Origin: Ceratodon purpureus
Lineage: Eukaryota; Streptophyta; Bryopsida; Pseudoditrichales; Ditrichaceae
Direction: 5' to 3'
NCBI GenBank assembly: GCA_014871385.1
Contig: CM026426.1
Span: 27,091,594-27,155,593, forward strand
DNA length: 64,000 nucleotides
Both the position numbers and the translations under genes were made by a program. Shown one piece after another: positions 10,856 through 22,321 of the stretch. How positions within the stretch are numbered: position 1 is the first letter of the stretch; the number at the start of each line of letters is the position of its first letter. The notes beneath the pieces were generated by a model, which did not search any database, had not been told where the DNA came from, and was given only the letters and a program-made list of their open reading frames with translations.

Positions 10856-12528
10856 ATGGCGCTTCAGGATGTTGCTAATAAGGGAAGGGGTAGTGGATAT
10901 ATGGCATCTGTAGCTCTTGATAGCAAGTTTGCACCTATTGTCAAGAAAGGGATTCGACTTGATCAACAAGTCTCTAGATTAGAATTTCTAGTCTTGAGAG
11001 CATCTGGTGCCACCAACATGGACCTGTGGTTGGAAAGATATTTGTACCCAACAGATCCACTCACTAGGAAGCCACAGCAGTTTGGGACGTTGAAGAGTTG
11101 TTTGGAATTCCTTTGTCATGGGAAATCTGGCCTATTAGGATATACAAAAATTCCTCGTTAGCACCAACAATGCAATAGTGGGGTTGGAACAAAAGCTAGA
11201 AAAGGCAAGGACTAATTGTATCCGTGAAAAGGTTGGCTTGCAAAATTCCGTTGCAATTTGAAGTCCGATCTTGATGCTGCAAATAGCAGATGGGCAATGC
11301 GTGCTGCTGACCTTCTTGCCGGTAGTACAGAGGAGATTAATATGTCGAAGAGCAAATCTGAATCTTTGAGGTTTCAATGTGTAGCACTCGAAGATCAGTT
11401 GGAGCGTAACGAGTACAATTATAGGAACAACTTACTACAGCTCCGGCAGCAGGGACAAGAAGCGGGTGGTCAACATGCAGAAGAAATATCGTTGGCAATG
11501 TTGCAAGCAACCCTTGGTTTGCGACAAGAACGTGAAGCGCACCAACAGCAACTTGCGGCCGGGCAACATAAACTTACGGAAGCGAGGAGGGCTTTGTCGA
11601 AGTTGAGGAAGAAAATTGAACGAATGATTAGTACTCCACTAGAAGCACATTTGAGAGCATCCAAGGGTTTATCTGAATTAGCCAAGATTGGTGGAGCTGC
11701 AAGAGCTCGTATAGCCAAAATTAGAAGCTTGTTGCATCTTGGTGTAGTTCAATCCATACATGATGGAAACAAGACATCAGAAGGTAGGAAGCGGTTGTGT
11801 GGCAACATGGACATACAAGAGGGGAAAGGCCATGCTCTTGTTCAAGTAAAGTCACAAGGAGAGACAGTGGCATTGGTGTCAAATCCGCAAAATAGTTTTG
11901 CTGCAACTAGGATGACCAACTACTACCTTGAGAGAATTGGGAAGGAGCTGGGAACAGAAGCGATTTTGGCAGCATGTGATATGATTGGAGTCTTTTAAAA
12001 AGGATACGGTGAGATCTATAAGACAGTTAAAGGGAGAGTGCAGCTTGTTGACAAACGCATAAAGGCAACATTTTTGCAAAATCTGCACAAGGTATGTGGT
12101 AACACTTGTTAGGAACACTGATTTTGAAGCAGAGTACTAATTAACCTTGATACTAGTCTTACTGTTGTGAACATTGTTGGGAACTAGAATTGGCGAGAAA
12201 AAATCAACTGGTTTGCAATTTTTTTGTTCTAATCAAATGACATGCATGCATGTGATTATTACGTAACTTTAAAAATTGAACTTTTGGCAATGAATCAAAC
12301 AGTTTAGTTTGTTGCAAACATAATTAAATTCAAAGTTGAAAGATCTTGTTGGTGGCTATTACTCCATAGATAATACATTGGAGCTTCTAAGACAAGTTCC
12401 AACAACCAAAGGAAAGAAGAAGAAATCAAAGATTGAAAGAGTTGTCTTGACATCAAAAAATTCTTTGTTTGTTGACATCAAAGTTGTACAATGGAGTATG
12501 GTGAAGCTGTACAGTTTTACCACCAAAG
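10856..12528 (+). pseudogene. Element A gene, 5' half: coiled-coil transposon-like protein, broken
   Basis: First part of a multi-exon gene that continues at 29491 on the far side of the large hAT element. The first block starts at ATG 10856 and is globular (VSRLEFLVLRASGATNMDLW). A long helical, coiled-coil block follows at 11258-11995, rich in Glu, Gln, Arg and Leu. Its frame passes a TAA at 11996-11998 and continues to a donor after 12091 (AAG|gtatgt). The next exon, 12336-12528, ends AAAG|gtaagt, and its phase joins cleanly to GATGTGGTAGCT at 29491. Frame changes near 11160 and 11240 and the TAA mark it as decayed. The whole gene resembles an uncharacterised eukaryotic transposon-associated family; no catalytic motif was recognised in this half. 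Confidence 0.5.
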
Positions 12529-12639
12529 GTAAGTACTTCGTTCAACAGCAACCATAGACAAGTATGGACAGTTAGCTATGTGTTCAATTCTACACTTTGT
12601 CATGATTGCATCGTACGAGGGTTGTTCAAATAGACGTCC

Positions 12640-13325
12640 GACCCGGACGTCCCCCGTCCCGCACGTGGCGTCCCCAACGCTTGAGAATTACGTCGCGGTA
12701 ATAATTTTGTAACCTCGGGGGGCTAAAAACATCTCCCAACCGTCCGATTGGCCGATCCCGCCACCACGCCGCATCTCAGCAGTCCGATCGCGGGGACGGC
12801 CGCGGGGTCGCTCGGGACGGCCGCACGTTGATCCGAAGGCCACGATGCAGCCGTTTTGGCCCATCGCCGGCCGTCGGATGTGGGCGGCCCGCCTCGGCCG
12901 TCGATCCCGCGGCCGTCGCCGTGGCCGACCGCGGGGACGGCCACGGAGACGGCCGCGGGACCCGACGGCCCGCCGCTGCCAGGGTCGGTTTGGGAGGGCC
13001 GTCCGATCGGGCGGCCGTCCCCGCGGTCGGCCACGAGGACGGCCATGGGATCCGACGGCCCGCGGCCGGCTTGGTCCGCGGCGGAGGGCCATTCGATCGG
13101 ACGGCCGTCCGCGTGGCCGACCGCGTGGAGACGCGGCCGACCGCGGAGACGGCCGCGTCGGGCGACGGCCACGCGGCGCCATCGCCCGACGCGGCCGTCC
13201 AATCGGACGGCCGGCGCCTTCGGGCGGAGTCGCGCCCGATCGGATGGCCGCGGGGGCCGCCGATCCGACGGCCGCGTGGACATCCGTAAGGACAGCCGCG
13301 GGGACAGCCGTGGGGACGGCCGCGA
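12640..13325 (+). repeat. GC-rich array I, upstream of the kinase-like gene
   Basis: About 690 bases of degenerate short repeats built from CGGCCGT, GATCGGACGGCC and CGCGGGGACGG words. It starts next to the left terminus of the large hAT element and stops just before a TATA-like box. All six frames are open for long distances with Arg/Pro/Gly-rich low-complexity translations; these are not genes. Confidence 0.9.
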
Positions 13326-13334
13326 GGTCGGCTT

Positions 13335-13624
13335 CTCCTATATGAGGGGAATCCGCCTCTTCATTTTTTACGTTTTTTCCCACATTTCGCGTGAGGCCGC
13401 TTGCTACTGGTGGGGGATTTGCTCCTTCTCCGTTGGGTGTTCACACCGGGAGGAAAGGGGTCTTTTTATCTGGTGGAGGAGGGAGGGGGGGGGACTTTTC
13501 GAATTTTTAAACGGTTTTTTTCAAAACCTTTTGGATTTCAATTGCTCTGATTAATCTTTGAGGGAATTGAGGGTTTATTTGGAGTTGCGTATTCGATTGC
13601 TTGAAGCCTTGAAGGCTTTCTTCA
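13335..13624 (+). promoter_or_regulatory. TATA-like box and leader of the kinase-like gene
   Basis: CTCCTATATGAGG at 13336-13348 directly follows the GC array, about 285 bases before the ATG at 13625. The leader shares blocks with the leader at 22070-22321: GCTTGCTAC, then GGGGTC plus a T-rich run, then a GGAGG-type purine tract and TTTTnGAATTTT. That suggests the two promoters are duplicates. Confidence 0.55.
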
Positions 13625-15099
13625 ATGCTGAAGAACAAGAAGCAGATTAATGTGGGGGAATGGGCAGACAAATACGATGACAAACCAACCTTATGTTGCA
13701 AGGATTTTGTTACAGCATTCATCGTGGATTTTTACGAGCGGAACACCCTTGTTTCATTGAACAGTTGTTACGTTCGGTATGAGGAAGATGGGCGCAAGAA
13801 ATTCAAGTCAGAGATGGAGCAGAAGATTATGGATCATTTGATCCATCCGCAATGGAAATCCGAGAGACAGAAGCCCGGTTACCTTCATTTCATGGAACAG
13901 CGTGCACATGATGCGTTATGGAATGCTCGTGACCTTGTGTCTAAGTACCAAGGGAGCATAGGGGAGGAGTCGAGACCTTCAAGGATGTTATTTCAAAGGC
14001 AGATTGCTTCAAGAGACTAATGGCGCCCCTGAGCTCGAGAAAGCATCGACGTTGCTCTGATAAATGGTGGGATTCTCCAATTGGGAGGGAGACGGCGGCC
14101 GACTTACGTAAACGGCATTTGACTATCTTGTCAAGCTACGCAATTATCCATTACTTTGACAAGGAAGTTCAGAGAGGTGGTTATGCTACCATACGTAGGG
14201 TTCGTATCGAGGGAAACCCGGAAATTCCACCATTCTGGAAGTTTGCTGAGAAACGGCCGCTCAATTGGTCTATGAGGCCGGATTTGGCACGTGTGGACCA
14301 CAACAACAAATCTCTTGCGATAAGGATTCCTCATCCTGGTGTCATCCGCTTCATGGCCATTTATCAGAGGGAACATGTGGGATTCATGTACTGGTGGAAC
14401 GGTGGGACCCTTCGAGCCATGCTATAGAGGGACAATGAGGCCCCGGATGACCTCCACATCCACTACATCTTCAATAGGAATCCAGAGGACAGTGTAATTC
14501 TAGGAAAGCGTCTTCGACTATTCCGAAGTAAGCGTACAGAACTTGCTTGGGCATTGTGTAACATCATAGATGTTGTGCACAAATACGATTACCTCCACAA
14601 TGACTTGTCACCGGACAACATCCTACTTCACTTTCCGGAAGATGAGTCCAAGATCTACATCGGGGTTTGTGATTGGGGCTTGATGACGAAGATAGAGGAG
14701 AACAGAAGGCCGCCTTGGGTTTTTGAGAGTGTCCATCAGATGGAGGAGACTATGAGGAGGCGATACTGGGTGGATCCTCGCGTGGTATACGTACACAAGG
14801 AAAGCCAAGATATTAGAATCGTTCCAGATTTGACGGCTGCACCGGAGGATTTCGCAACCGCGAAGATTGCGGCAAAGATCAAGGGCGGCAACATGTGCAC
14901 GGCATACCACGAAGCGGAGCCAGTAGAAACATGCCATTTCGAGAGGATCGGAGACCTCGGTACAGTTTTCGAAGGTTATCTTGATAGAGTTTGCCAAAAC
15001 AACAAAGGAACGGTGGGTGGACTTGGACATCTTGTTAACCATTTCAGAGATACACACAACTGGCCCACTCCCAAGGAGCACTACCGCGTGGGCTACTGA
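13625..15099 (+). pseudogene. Protein-kinase-like cargo gene, broken
   Basis: About 490 codons in two frames. The first 131 codons (13625-14020) end in TAA overlapping an ATG in another frame (TAATG). The second frame runs from 14020, has one TAG at 14425-14427, and stays open to 15099. The C-terminal half has kinase hallmarks: HNDLSPDNILLHF, corresponding to the catalytic loop (HxD...N), followed about 15 residues later by CDWGLM in the DFG position. The upstream GGYATIRRVRIEG could be a glycine-rich loop and FMYWWNGGTL the hinge. Asp-Trp-Gly for DFG is a variant. The substrate is unknown. With one frame change and one stop it is probably inactive in this copy, although the shift could be an unrecognised intron. 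It converges on the gene at 17787-16294. Confidence 0.6.
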
Positions 15100-16293
15100 T
15101 AATGAGAGGCATATCTACCTTTCTGAATTTCCATAATTTCATAATGTTTTTTTCCTTACCTGACGGCAGGCGTAGCTCTCAGTAGTGAATAGTTATATTT
15201 AGATTCTAAACTATGATGAGATGTTGGAATCTCAATTGTTGTACATCGGTCAATATTTTGTTTATAAAGTTTATTTGCATTTGGTTCAAATTTGGTCTCG
15301 TATACTGAGATTGGTCTATTTCTGCCTCTCGTACTCTCTGGAAAAAGGATTTGCTCCACACATCGAGCTAAAACTTGATAGTCTCAATTCTAATTATGAA
15401 AATGATGTGATATGTGAATTGTAACCAATATGCTTTGTACGTTTTAGTCTTAGAAATATTGGCAAACCTATACTAAACTTCTTTTTGTGAAGACGAAACC
15501 GTAATGGCCGCATAACATGATTGCTCATAATCCCCGGTACAAACAAATAGCTTATATATAAATATGCATCCCTCGAAAAGGATCATTCACGATCAGGGTT
15601 GTTCATGGGACATAAGGACCGGACCGTCCGTCCGGTCCGCTCGTCCGTCTGTTAAGGGTCATGTCCGATCCATAAGAGAATATTCGAGCATATTTGAGCA
15701 TATTCGAGCATATTTGAGAAAAAATTAGAAATATTCATAGAATATGTCCGATTTTCACCCCGGACCGACCGGTCCGTCTGTCCGTCCGTCCGTCCGTCCG
15801 TGTCCGAAAATTTTGCCCATGTCCGTCCGTTATGACAACCCTGTTCACGATATTCTTATTAATTTAGAAAATATATATTTGAAAATTATTGTGCAAATGT
15901 GTCTTGAGATTTAGAAAATTCAACTGGTCGTAACCCATGTCAATGGTAAGTTGTCATTTAAAAAATAGTGATATTGATAACAATGTGCAGTTAGAAAACC
16001 GTCAAGAGAAGATTAAAAAGACATAATCATTTAAAATGTCAAGACAACTACAATATAGAAGACAACACAACTACACTCTATTCCACTAATTCTATCTATT
16101 CCATTTGCAATATGTGGCACCTTGCCAATTTTCTTAAGTCCGTACATCTTAAACCTCCACCTACGAAACTACAAACTGCGTACACACTATGCTTGCATCT
16201 GTAACTTTAGGCTGTAAATTTGTAATATGCGATGTCCACATTAAAGACTTGGTACGCTCCGATACTGTAGAAAGTACTACCATGCACCCCATT
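15100..16293. other. Intergenic DNA between convergent cargo genes
   Basis: AT-rich, with no gene I can support. It contains the 250-bp hAT-type element at 15594-15843. The rest (15100-15585 and 15852-16293) should hold the 3' ends of both convergent genes; no unambiguous poly(A) signal was assigned. Confidence 0.6.
15594..15843. mobile_element. 250-bp non-autonomous hAT element (MITE 1)
   Basis: Starts CAGGGTTGTTCATGGGACAT and ends GTTATGACAACCCTG, flanked by perfect 8-bp TSDs TTCACGAT (15586-15593 and 15844-15851). The interior holds short tandem CCGT units and ATTCGAGCATATTTGAG repeats; it has no coding capacity. Its terminal bases match the right end of the large hAT element (CAGGGTTGTCA), so a related transposase probably mobilised it. 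Confidence 0.92.
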
Positions 16294-17787
16294 CTAATAG
16301 TCTCCCCTCCACCCTAATCCATTGTAGTCATATGGATGATAACAGTTCCCATCATTGGGGAGTTCGCTTGGACCTCCTCGATCGTACGTTTCCTGTGGCC
16401 CGTGCCCTGTAGAATTTGTCAAGGCGCTCCAAAGTCTCTCTCTCTCCTCCATCAATCTTTGATTATCCCGTCTAAGGTGAAACGCATGATTCTCCATTTG
16501 TAGTACATAATTTTGCCTTGTCCGCTCCAACTCTAATTCTTCCTCAAAATAGCTATCTCTTACAACTCGACCGGGAGGGTATCCAAAAGGAGGAGGTGGT
16601 ACTCTGTCATCGCGATGAAGTACGTTGCGGTTGTACCCGCTATTGTGATCAGTACCGTCGGTGTGATAACCTAGAGGTGGAGGAAATATTCCAGGCGGAG
16701 TCCGCGAAGATGATCTGTAATCATCTTCTGCAAATAGGGCAGATGGGGTACCATGACCACCATATCCGCGGTATGGAGGGGGAGTTGCGTAATCATCACG
16801 TCCCAGTCTCTGCGTATCTTCTTCGCGATCAGGGGAATAACCGTGAGGTACCTCTCTCGGAGGTGTTCGATGGCGCGGACTAGCACTCCTTGGAGGACTC
16901 GGTATTTCAGACCAGCCGTCTGTATAGTATCTTGATCCCGTTGCATAATCCGGCCAAGGTCGTCCCCCATACGGTCCATACACATCATCCGTGAAGTCAA
17001 AGGATAATTGCGCTCCTTCGGGTTCCCCGTAGCCATGGTCTTGATAGTGGGGTCCCACGTCTTGACGTTCTCGCGAACGGTGTCCCCCGTGGGCACAACA
17101 TTGTCCATACTCTTGATGGTTGGTACGCGATAACTCTTTGCCACGATGCCCTCTGCGATTCCTGGGATTTTTGTTTGAGCGAAGTCCTCGATAGTTGTCA
17201 TCATTATCATCGCTTAAACGACGTCTCTCCTGTTCTTCGACATTATATTTGATGGCTAGAGTTTGTATTCCAGCATCTTGTGCTTGTGGACTACGACGGT
17301 TTGAAATATGTAGTGGAGGACAATCGCTATGTCCAACCCAGACTGTGTGAAGATCCATGTTTTCTCTGTTCATTCTATCTGTCCTCGGGCCCAAGATTGT
17401 GCGCCAGTCGACCCTCTTGTGTAAGACTATCTCCGCCCACACCATTGCCATATTCAAATACAACATAATATGAGGTCGAAAGTTCTGGATTTGTGCTGCT
17501 TGAAATATCTCGTTATATCTAATAGTGAAATGATTACTTTCACAATTGTCGACCCTGATCTCACCCCGTGTTGCTTGTTTCTCCGCAGCCTCGGTACGTA
17601 GACGTACTCGGATCAACTTCATGAGGTGCTTCATCTTCACATATTCCTTGCAAGTAACCATCCTCCATGGTGATGGTTCCTCCTCCCATCCAGACTCTGC
17701 TACGCAATCAGGATTATTCGTAGCGTATGGATCCAAGGTGTGTTTCTTTTTTGGAGTCGAGGATCCTCCCTGGTCGTTACGAGGCAT
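16294..17787 (-). CDS. Tyr/Arg/Gly/Pro-rich cargo protein with an N-terminal module shared with the RING cargo gene
   Basis: An intact frame of about 497 codons from ATG 17787 (MPRNDQGGSSTPKKKHTLDP). The frame is open 20 codons further upstream, but a possible splice acceptor lies there. Residues about 30-150 form a helical module: CKEYVKMKHLMK, then NHFTIRYNEIFQ, then LNMAMVWAEIVLHKRVDW. The gene at 22322 has a matching series (CKTYVKMCHIDK; DHFLHRAYEVS; LSMVYAELILKQSISW), so I infer a common domain. The remainder is Tyr, Arg, Gly, Ser and Pro-rich and disordered, ending in a short coiled-coil-like stretch (LERTRQNYVLQMENHAFHLR). Function unknown. It is the only one of the four cargo-region genes without a visible lesion. 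It is convergent with the kinase-like gene and has GC array II upstream. Confidence 0.7.
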   Translation of the reverse strand: MPRNDQGGSSTPKKKHTLDPYATNNPDCVAESGWEEEPSPWRMVTCKEYVKMKHLMKLIRVRLRTEAAEKQATRGEIRVDNCESNHFTIRYNEIFQAAQIQNFRPHIMLYLNMAMVWAEIVLHKRVDWRTILGPRTDRMNRENMDLHTVWVGHSDCPPLHISNRRSPQAQDAGIQTLAIKYNVEEQERRRLSDDNDDNYRGLRSNKNPRNRRGHRGKELSRTNHQEYGQCCAHGGHRSRERQDVGPHYQDHGYGEPEGAQLSFDFTDDVYGPYGGRPWPDYATGSRYYTDGWSEIPSPPRSASPRHRTPPREVPHGYSPDREEDTQRLGRDDYATPPPYRGYGGHGTPSALFAEDDYRSSSRTPPGIFPPPLGYHTDGTDHNSGYNRNVLHRDDRVPPPPFGYPPGRVVRDSYFEEELELERTRQNYVLQMENHAFHLRRDNQRLMEERERLWSALTNSTGHGPQETYDRGGPSELPNDGNCYHPYDYNGLGWRGDY

Positions 17788-18150
17788 GGCAAAAGTCGGG
17801 TAAGCGAGTGCCTGTAAATACCGTATATTGTACCAACCTTGTAACAACGGCTGTAACTTCTCTCCACAGTATAAAAGTTGATTTAATCACGTATATATCT
17901 AATGCATAAGGACCAAAACAAAACCCCAAATTCCTACCTAGAAACCGTAGGTATGAAGCACGAGTTTGTTGGTTTCATAATAACCAACAAACGGTGCTGA
18001 TTTCCCTGAACACAATCCCATGATAACCCGTGGGGAAGTAGAAAAAGCTTGGAGGAACGCAACTAAGCTGAAGTAAATCCAGCACATATAGCACGAGCAC
18101 CCAAGTGGAAAAGAAGGATGCAGGGCCAGCCTCTTACGCTGGCTTGAACC
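17788..18150 (-). promoter_or_regulatory. Leader and TATA-like box of the Y/R/G-rich cargo gene
   Basis: On the minus strand, TATATG (plus-strand 18085-18090) lies about 300 bases before ATG 17787, with GC array II immediately upstream, as at the other cargo genes. A possible splice acceptor (TTTACAG on the minus strand) just before the ATG suggests a leader intron. Confidence 0.4.
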
Positions 18151-18560
18151 CCTAGACGGCCGCATAGGTCAAACGGCGGCCCCCCTACGGCCGTTGAATC
18201 TCGGCCAATCGAGAATCCAACGGCCAAAAGTGGTCCGTCGCGGGACCGGTCGCGGTTGTTGAGGAGCACGGTTGTGACCGGTCGTGCAGCCGCGACCTCT
18301 CCCCGCGGGTGCGTCGGTGAACCGCCGCCCCGCGGTCGGGACGGTCGACCACGCGGACGGACCCCCTGACCGCGTGGTCGGCCGCGGCCGACCCCCGGGA
18401 CGGCCGTGGCCCACCCCGCAGTCGGGGGTGGGCCTTCACCGCGGACGGCCTCAGCCGACCCCGCGGTTGGGGACCGTCGCCCGCAGCCGTAGGATCTTCT
18501 TGGCGGAGAAGATCCGACGGAGGTGGGCGTGGCCCGCCGTCCGCGCGGACGGGCGTGGGT
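18150..18560 (-). repeat. GC-rich array II, upstream of the Y/R/G-rich gene
   Basis: Degenerate CGGCCG/CGCGGTCGGGACGG repeats of the same style as arrays I, III and IV. It shares a GGCCGTTGGAT-type block with array IV (minus strand here, plus strand there). It is bounded by a CT-rich stretch at 18580-18650. Confidence 0.85.
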
Positions 18561-21500
18561 GGGGGGAGGCTCCAAGGAACTCTCCTCCCCTTGTGTTTTC
18601 TCTCCTCTCCTCCCCCCTTCTCCTCTTCTACTCTCCCTCCTCCTCCTTGTCCCAAACAATCCTACTTGAGATTGTTTGGACACGATATCTGCCCCAAAAT
18701 GGAAAATTCAGACATATCTCGGATATTGTGGGGAATGTCCTGAAGATCGTGTGATCAGGGAGGTGGGGTCGATGTTTAAAATTGGAATCCAATGAACTAT
18801 GTGATATTTTGGTTCTTTGGGGGTTGATAACCCCTTAGGATTTACAAATAATGTGAACACGTTTATGAAGAAGAATATATATTCTATTGAATGTAAAGAA
18901 CCGTAAAATTGTGGGTATACTAAAACAGTTTGTACCGATTTTTCTTATATAGAAACCAAGTTACTCATGTTTTAGCATATGGTAATAAATTAACATTTTA
19001 TAATAACTAATCGGAAGAGTAAATGTCAACAACAAGATGATAAAAGGAACCTCGTGGTCAAAATGCATTAAATGTAATACACAGCATAAATTCATGTACA
19101 CAATTGTTATTTCTTGCGGTACAAACTACGTTTACATAGTTAAGAGATATGCATTTATATTTTACCGGTTTCATAAATCTCTTAGAAAAATATTTCGAGC
19201 TTTTTCTCAATTAGTGGTACACATTTAAAATTTTTATATAGATTCTTGTACTCTAATTTTTATGGAATGTTTTCTCGCACTTTTATTTCTTTTATTTTAC
19301 ATACTCCCATACTTTAGTATTTTGATAAAATCAAAAAAAAACATAAATAGTAGTTTAGATTATGAGATAAAATGGAGATAATAAAAAAGTTAAAAAAAAA
19401 AAAAAAAAAAAACATTGAATTGTCTTGGAATAATGGAAATTTGGGAAGGAATAAAACTCAAATTGTTGTTTTTATAACCAATTCTAGTTTCTCACGCCCA
19501 GTTTAGAGTTATATGAAATATAAAAAACTCTTCTCGCACTTTAATGTCTTTTATTTTACAAACTCCCATACCCTAGTATTTTGATAATATTAAAAAAACA
19601 GAAATAGTAGTTTAGATTATGAGATGAAAGAGGGATAATAATAAGAAACAAAAAAAAAACAAAAAAACATTCAATTGTCATCGAATAATGGAAATTTAGG
19701 AACGAATAAAATTCAAATCATTGTTTTTATAACCAATTCTAGTTTCTCACGCCCAGAATTGAGTTACATGAAATAAAATAAATTAATTAAAAAAGACATT
19801 TACAGTATATACTATTGGAATATATGTTTTTACATATTCACTCAAACCTAAATAGAAATATAAAATTGGATTCCAACTTGTATAGTATATACGTACAAAA
19901 GTAATCACATACTAGTACACTATGAGAAAATTAAACAAATACGAGAAGTCATGGAGACATATAGTGTACCAAGGAAAAATCGAAGAGGTACGGCGTGAAA
20001 TACTTGGAACTACAGATATGGAAATAAAATTATTACACGAGAACGCTTAGTGATGGAACATAATTTTAGAAATAAATCTATTATTAGGATACTAAGAATA
20101 CTAATGAAAAATGTTTGGTGGGGTGGTATTGTTTCAAAATAGTTAGTACATAAATTAATCAACAAGACAGAGAATAAGAAGGTTGAGGATGGATATGAAT
20201 ATTAGAACTATAACGACGTTGGGAGTAATATTAAAAAATTATATTTCGCTACAATGGGGGGGACTGTAAAGTAGAAGTATATTCATAAGTAAACAAATGA
20301 GTGAACCATCGAAATATTATAAGAAAAAAGTAGAGGTAGAGAGGGAAGTTAGCAAAATTATAATTATTAAAATAAATAGATGACGGCCATGACGTAGTGA
20401 TACATGGGAAGTTTAAAATATATATATGAAAGTGGGATACAATAGTAAATAAAAACTAAAGGAGTAGGCTAATAGAGTTGTGCGATGGGAGGTATAAAGA
20501 TTAACAAATGAAGGAGTGCAACGAATTGTAAAGGAATGTTGAAATACCAAAATAAAGAGTGGTTGCCTGAGGGTTAGAATTTTATACGTAATTGAAGGAC
20601 TATATTGAAAGAGTGGCAGATGTAGAGATTTACAATGAAACAATGACTGGATTTAAATATTATGATAATAAAATGTTTGAAAGGCCATGAACGTAACGAG
20701 GGGGATGAATATCACCTTCAAAAAAATTAAAATCAAGATAAAAGAGTAGTGGAATGGGTAACAGAAGGAAAGAGAAACAAGAAAAAACAAGCTCGAATGA
20801 TGGAGGAGCATGTGAAAGAACCAAATATAAATACAAATTCAAGATCTAAGGAATTTCAGTACATGGAGAACGGGTATGGTGGAAGAGTGTTGGAATTAGT
20901 AAAATATAATTTAACATGGGTCATGGAGGAAATTAATTGAAATAGGAACGTTCGAAGCGAAAAAAAAGAAAGAAATTCAACATTAACATTTCAGGAACTT
21001 CAACGGTTACAGTGGTAGAGTAGACGAATTACACATATAAAAAAAGGGCATATCATAGAGGGGAAAAAACATAGAGGAATATAAAGAATAAGTAAATGAA
21101 AAACAGGTTCATGAGTGGAAATAGTATAGAGGGAGGAACATTAAAAATACATAAAGAGAAGGTAACCCGAATTCAGTTGAGAAGATGAAGCAGTATAGTG
21201 AAAGAGAAGTAGAAGTACTTCTGTTTTTTTTTAAAAAACGAATCAAAGCGGAGAATATGAAGATGGAGGACTATTAAGATTAAAAATTCTAAAACGGGTT
21301 TAAGTGGGTTGGATTTTAGCGGAGAAGTTCTGGAGTGGGATGGTAGACTGTATGAAATATAGGAAAAACAATTACCAAACAATTGATTCAAATAGATGAC
21401 ACATACATTAAGCCGGTTGGAGTGTACGGAATAGTGACTCATTGAAGAAATTCGACGGTTTGCCTACCATGAAGTCTTTAAACTCATGTTAACATTAACT

Positions 21501-21616
21501 GCTATTCTGATTTTAATTGGTGAAAGAAATTAACAATTTTAGTTTAATATGTGGACGGAAGTTGTAGCATAATTTGTTTTTTAAAAAAAAAAATTTAAAA
21601 AAGAAGGGGGAGAATT
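18561..21616. other. AT-rich spacer between the two cargo gene pairs
   Basis: A 3-kb stretch sharply different in base composition from the flanking GC arrays. It contains a two-copy tandem duplication (19271-19783) and long purine-rich plus-strand sequence from 19900 to 21450, without a gene I can support. The short frames here have low-complexity Phe/Leu/Ser or Lys/Glu translations. It may be a separate insertion or decayed cargo. Confidence 0.6.
19271..19783. repeat. Two-copy tandem duplication of about 255 bases
   Basis: Copy 1 starts near 19271 (TTCTCGCACTTTTATTTC) and copy 2 near 19531 (TTCTCGCACTTTAATGTC). Both pass through AGTAGTTTAGATTATGAGAT, an A-rich run, then ATTCTAGTTTCTCACGCCCAG. 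Several substitutions and A-run length differences show it is not very recent. Confidence 0.85.
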
Positions 21617-22065
21617 TCCCGCGGCCGCGACGGCCTCGTTCCCGCGGCCGTCGACGCGGTGGAAGCGAGGTTGTCGCCGTGAGCCGTCTCCGCCAGGGGC
21701 CGTTTGCGGAGACGGCCCCGATCGGACGGCCGTGGGCCGTCGCCGACAGGGCCGTCTCCGCGGCCGCCCCTGCGCGGACGACGACGGCCGCGGAGACGGC
21801 CAAGATCGGACGGCCGCCAGCCGCCCCTTGGGGGGCCGTCTCTGCGGCCGTCTCCTCGGCGACGGCCGCCATCGGACGGCGGTCACCGAGGAGACGGCCC
21901 GATCGGACGGCCACGGAGGCACGGACCTCTGCGGCCGTCCCCATGTCCCCCGACCCGACAGCCTTTAACGGCCGTCGTCACGTTCGGGACGACGGCCATT
22001 GGCAGCGGCCGTAGGGTCGGGGGCCGAGGGTCGTAGGCTCGGGGGGACGGCCGTAGGGTTGGGGG
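21617..22065 (+). repeat. GC-rich array III, upstream of the RING cargo gene
   Basis: About 450 bases of GGCCGTCTC, GATCGGACGGCCG and GCGGAGACGGCC words. ATCGGACGGCC occurs at least three times exactly, and the same word is in array I. The array abuts the AT-rich spacer abruptly and ends at a TATA-like box. The open frames inside are compositional artefacts. Confidence 0.88.
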
Positions 22066-22069
22066 CAGT

Positions 22070-22321
22070 CGCCATATATGGCAACAGGCGTCTCCCTCTT
22101 CCTCACTTCACTCTCCTCAATAGTCCCCCTGTGCTTGCTACAGTTTCCCAATTTACTTGGGAGCTAGTTGGGCCTAGAGGGTGAGGAGATGGGGGTCCAT
22201 TTTTATTGTAGGAGGGGAGTTTTTGAATTTTCTGTATTCGTTATTTTGTAAATCGTCATTTATCAACTCCTTGTTTTCTTTAAAACAAAACCATAACGTT
22301 TTTGTTTAAAACGAGGTTACT
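22070..22321 (+). promoter_or_regulatory. TATA-like box and leader of the RING cargo gene
   Basis: CATATATG at 22073-22080 follows the GC array, about 245 bases before ATG 22322. The leader shares ordered blocks with the leader at 13335-13624 (GCTTGCTAC, GGGGTC with a T run, a GGAGG purine tract, TTTTTGAATTTT), indicating promoter duplication within the element. Confidence 0.55.

Noticed and set aside
12688-13554. Several overlapping 150-230-codon frames on both strands
   Set aside because: All are Arg/Pro/Gly/Asp low-complexity translations of GC array I; AT-poor repeats lack stops in every frame. The same applies to 18063-18754, 21513-22036 and 29133-29426.
20413-21442. Minus-strand frames in the AT-rich spacer
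   Set aside because: Phe/Leu/Ser-rich translations of purine-rich DNA, short and without any family pattern.
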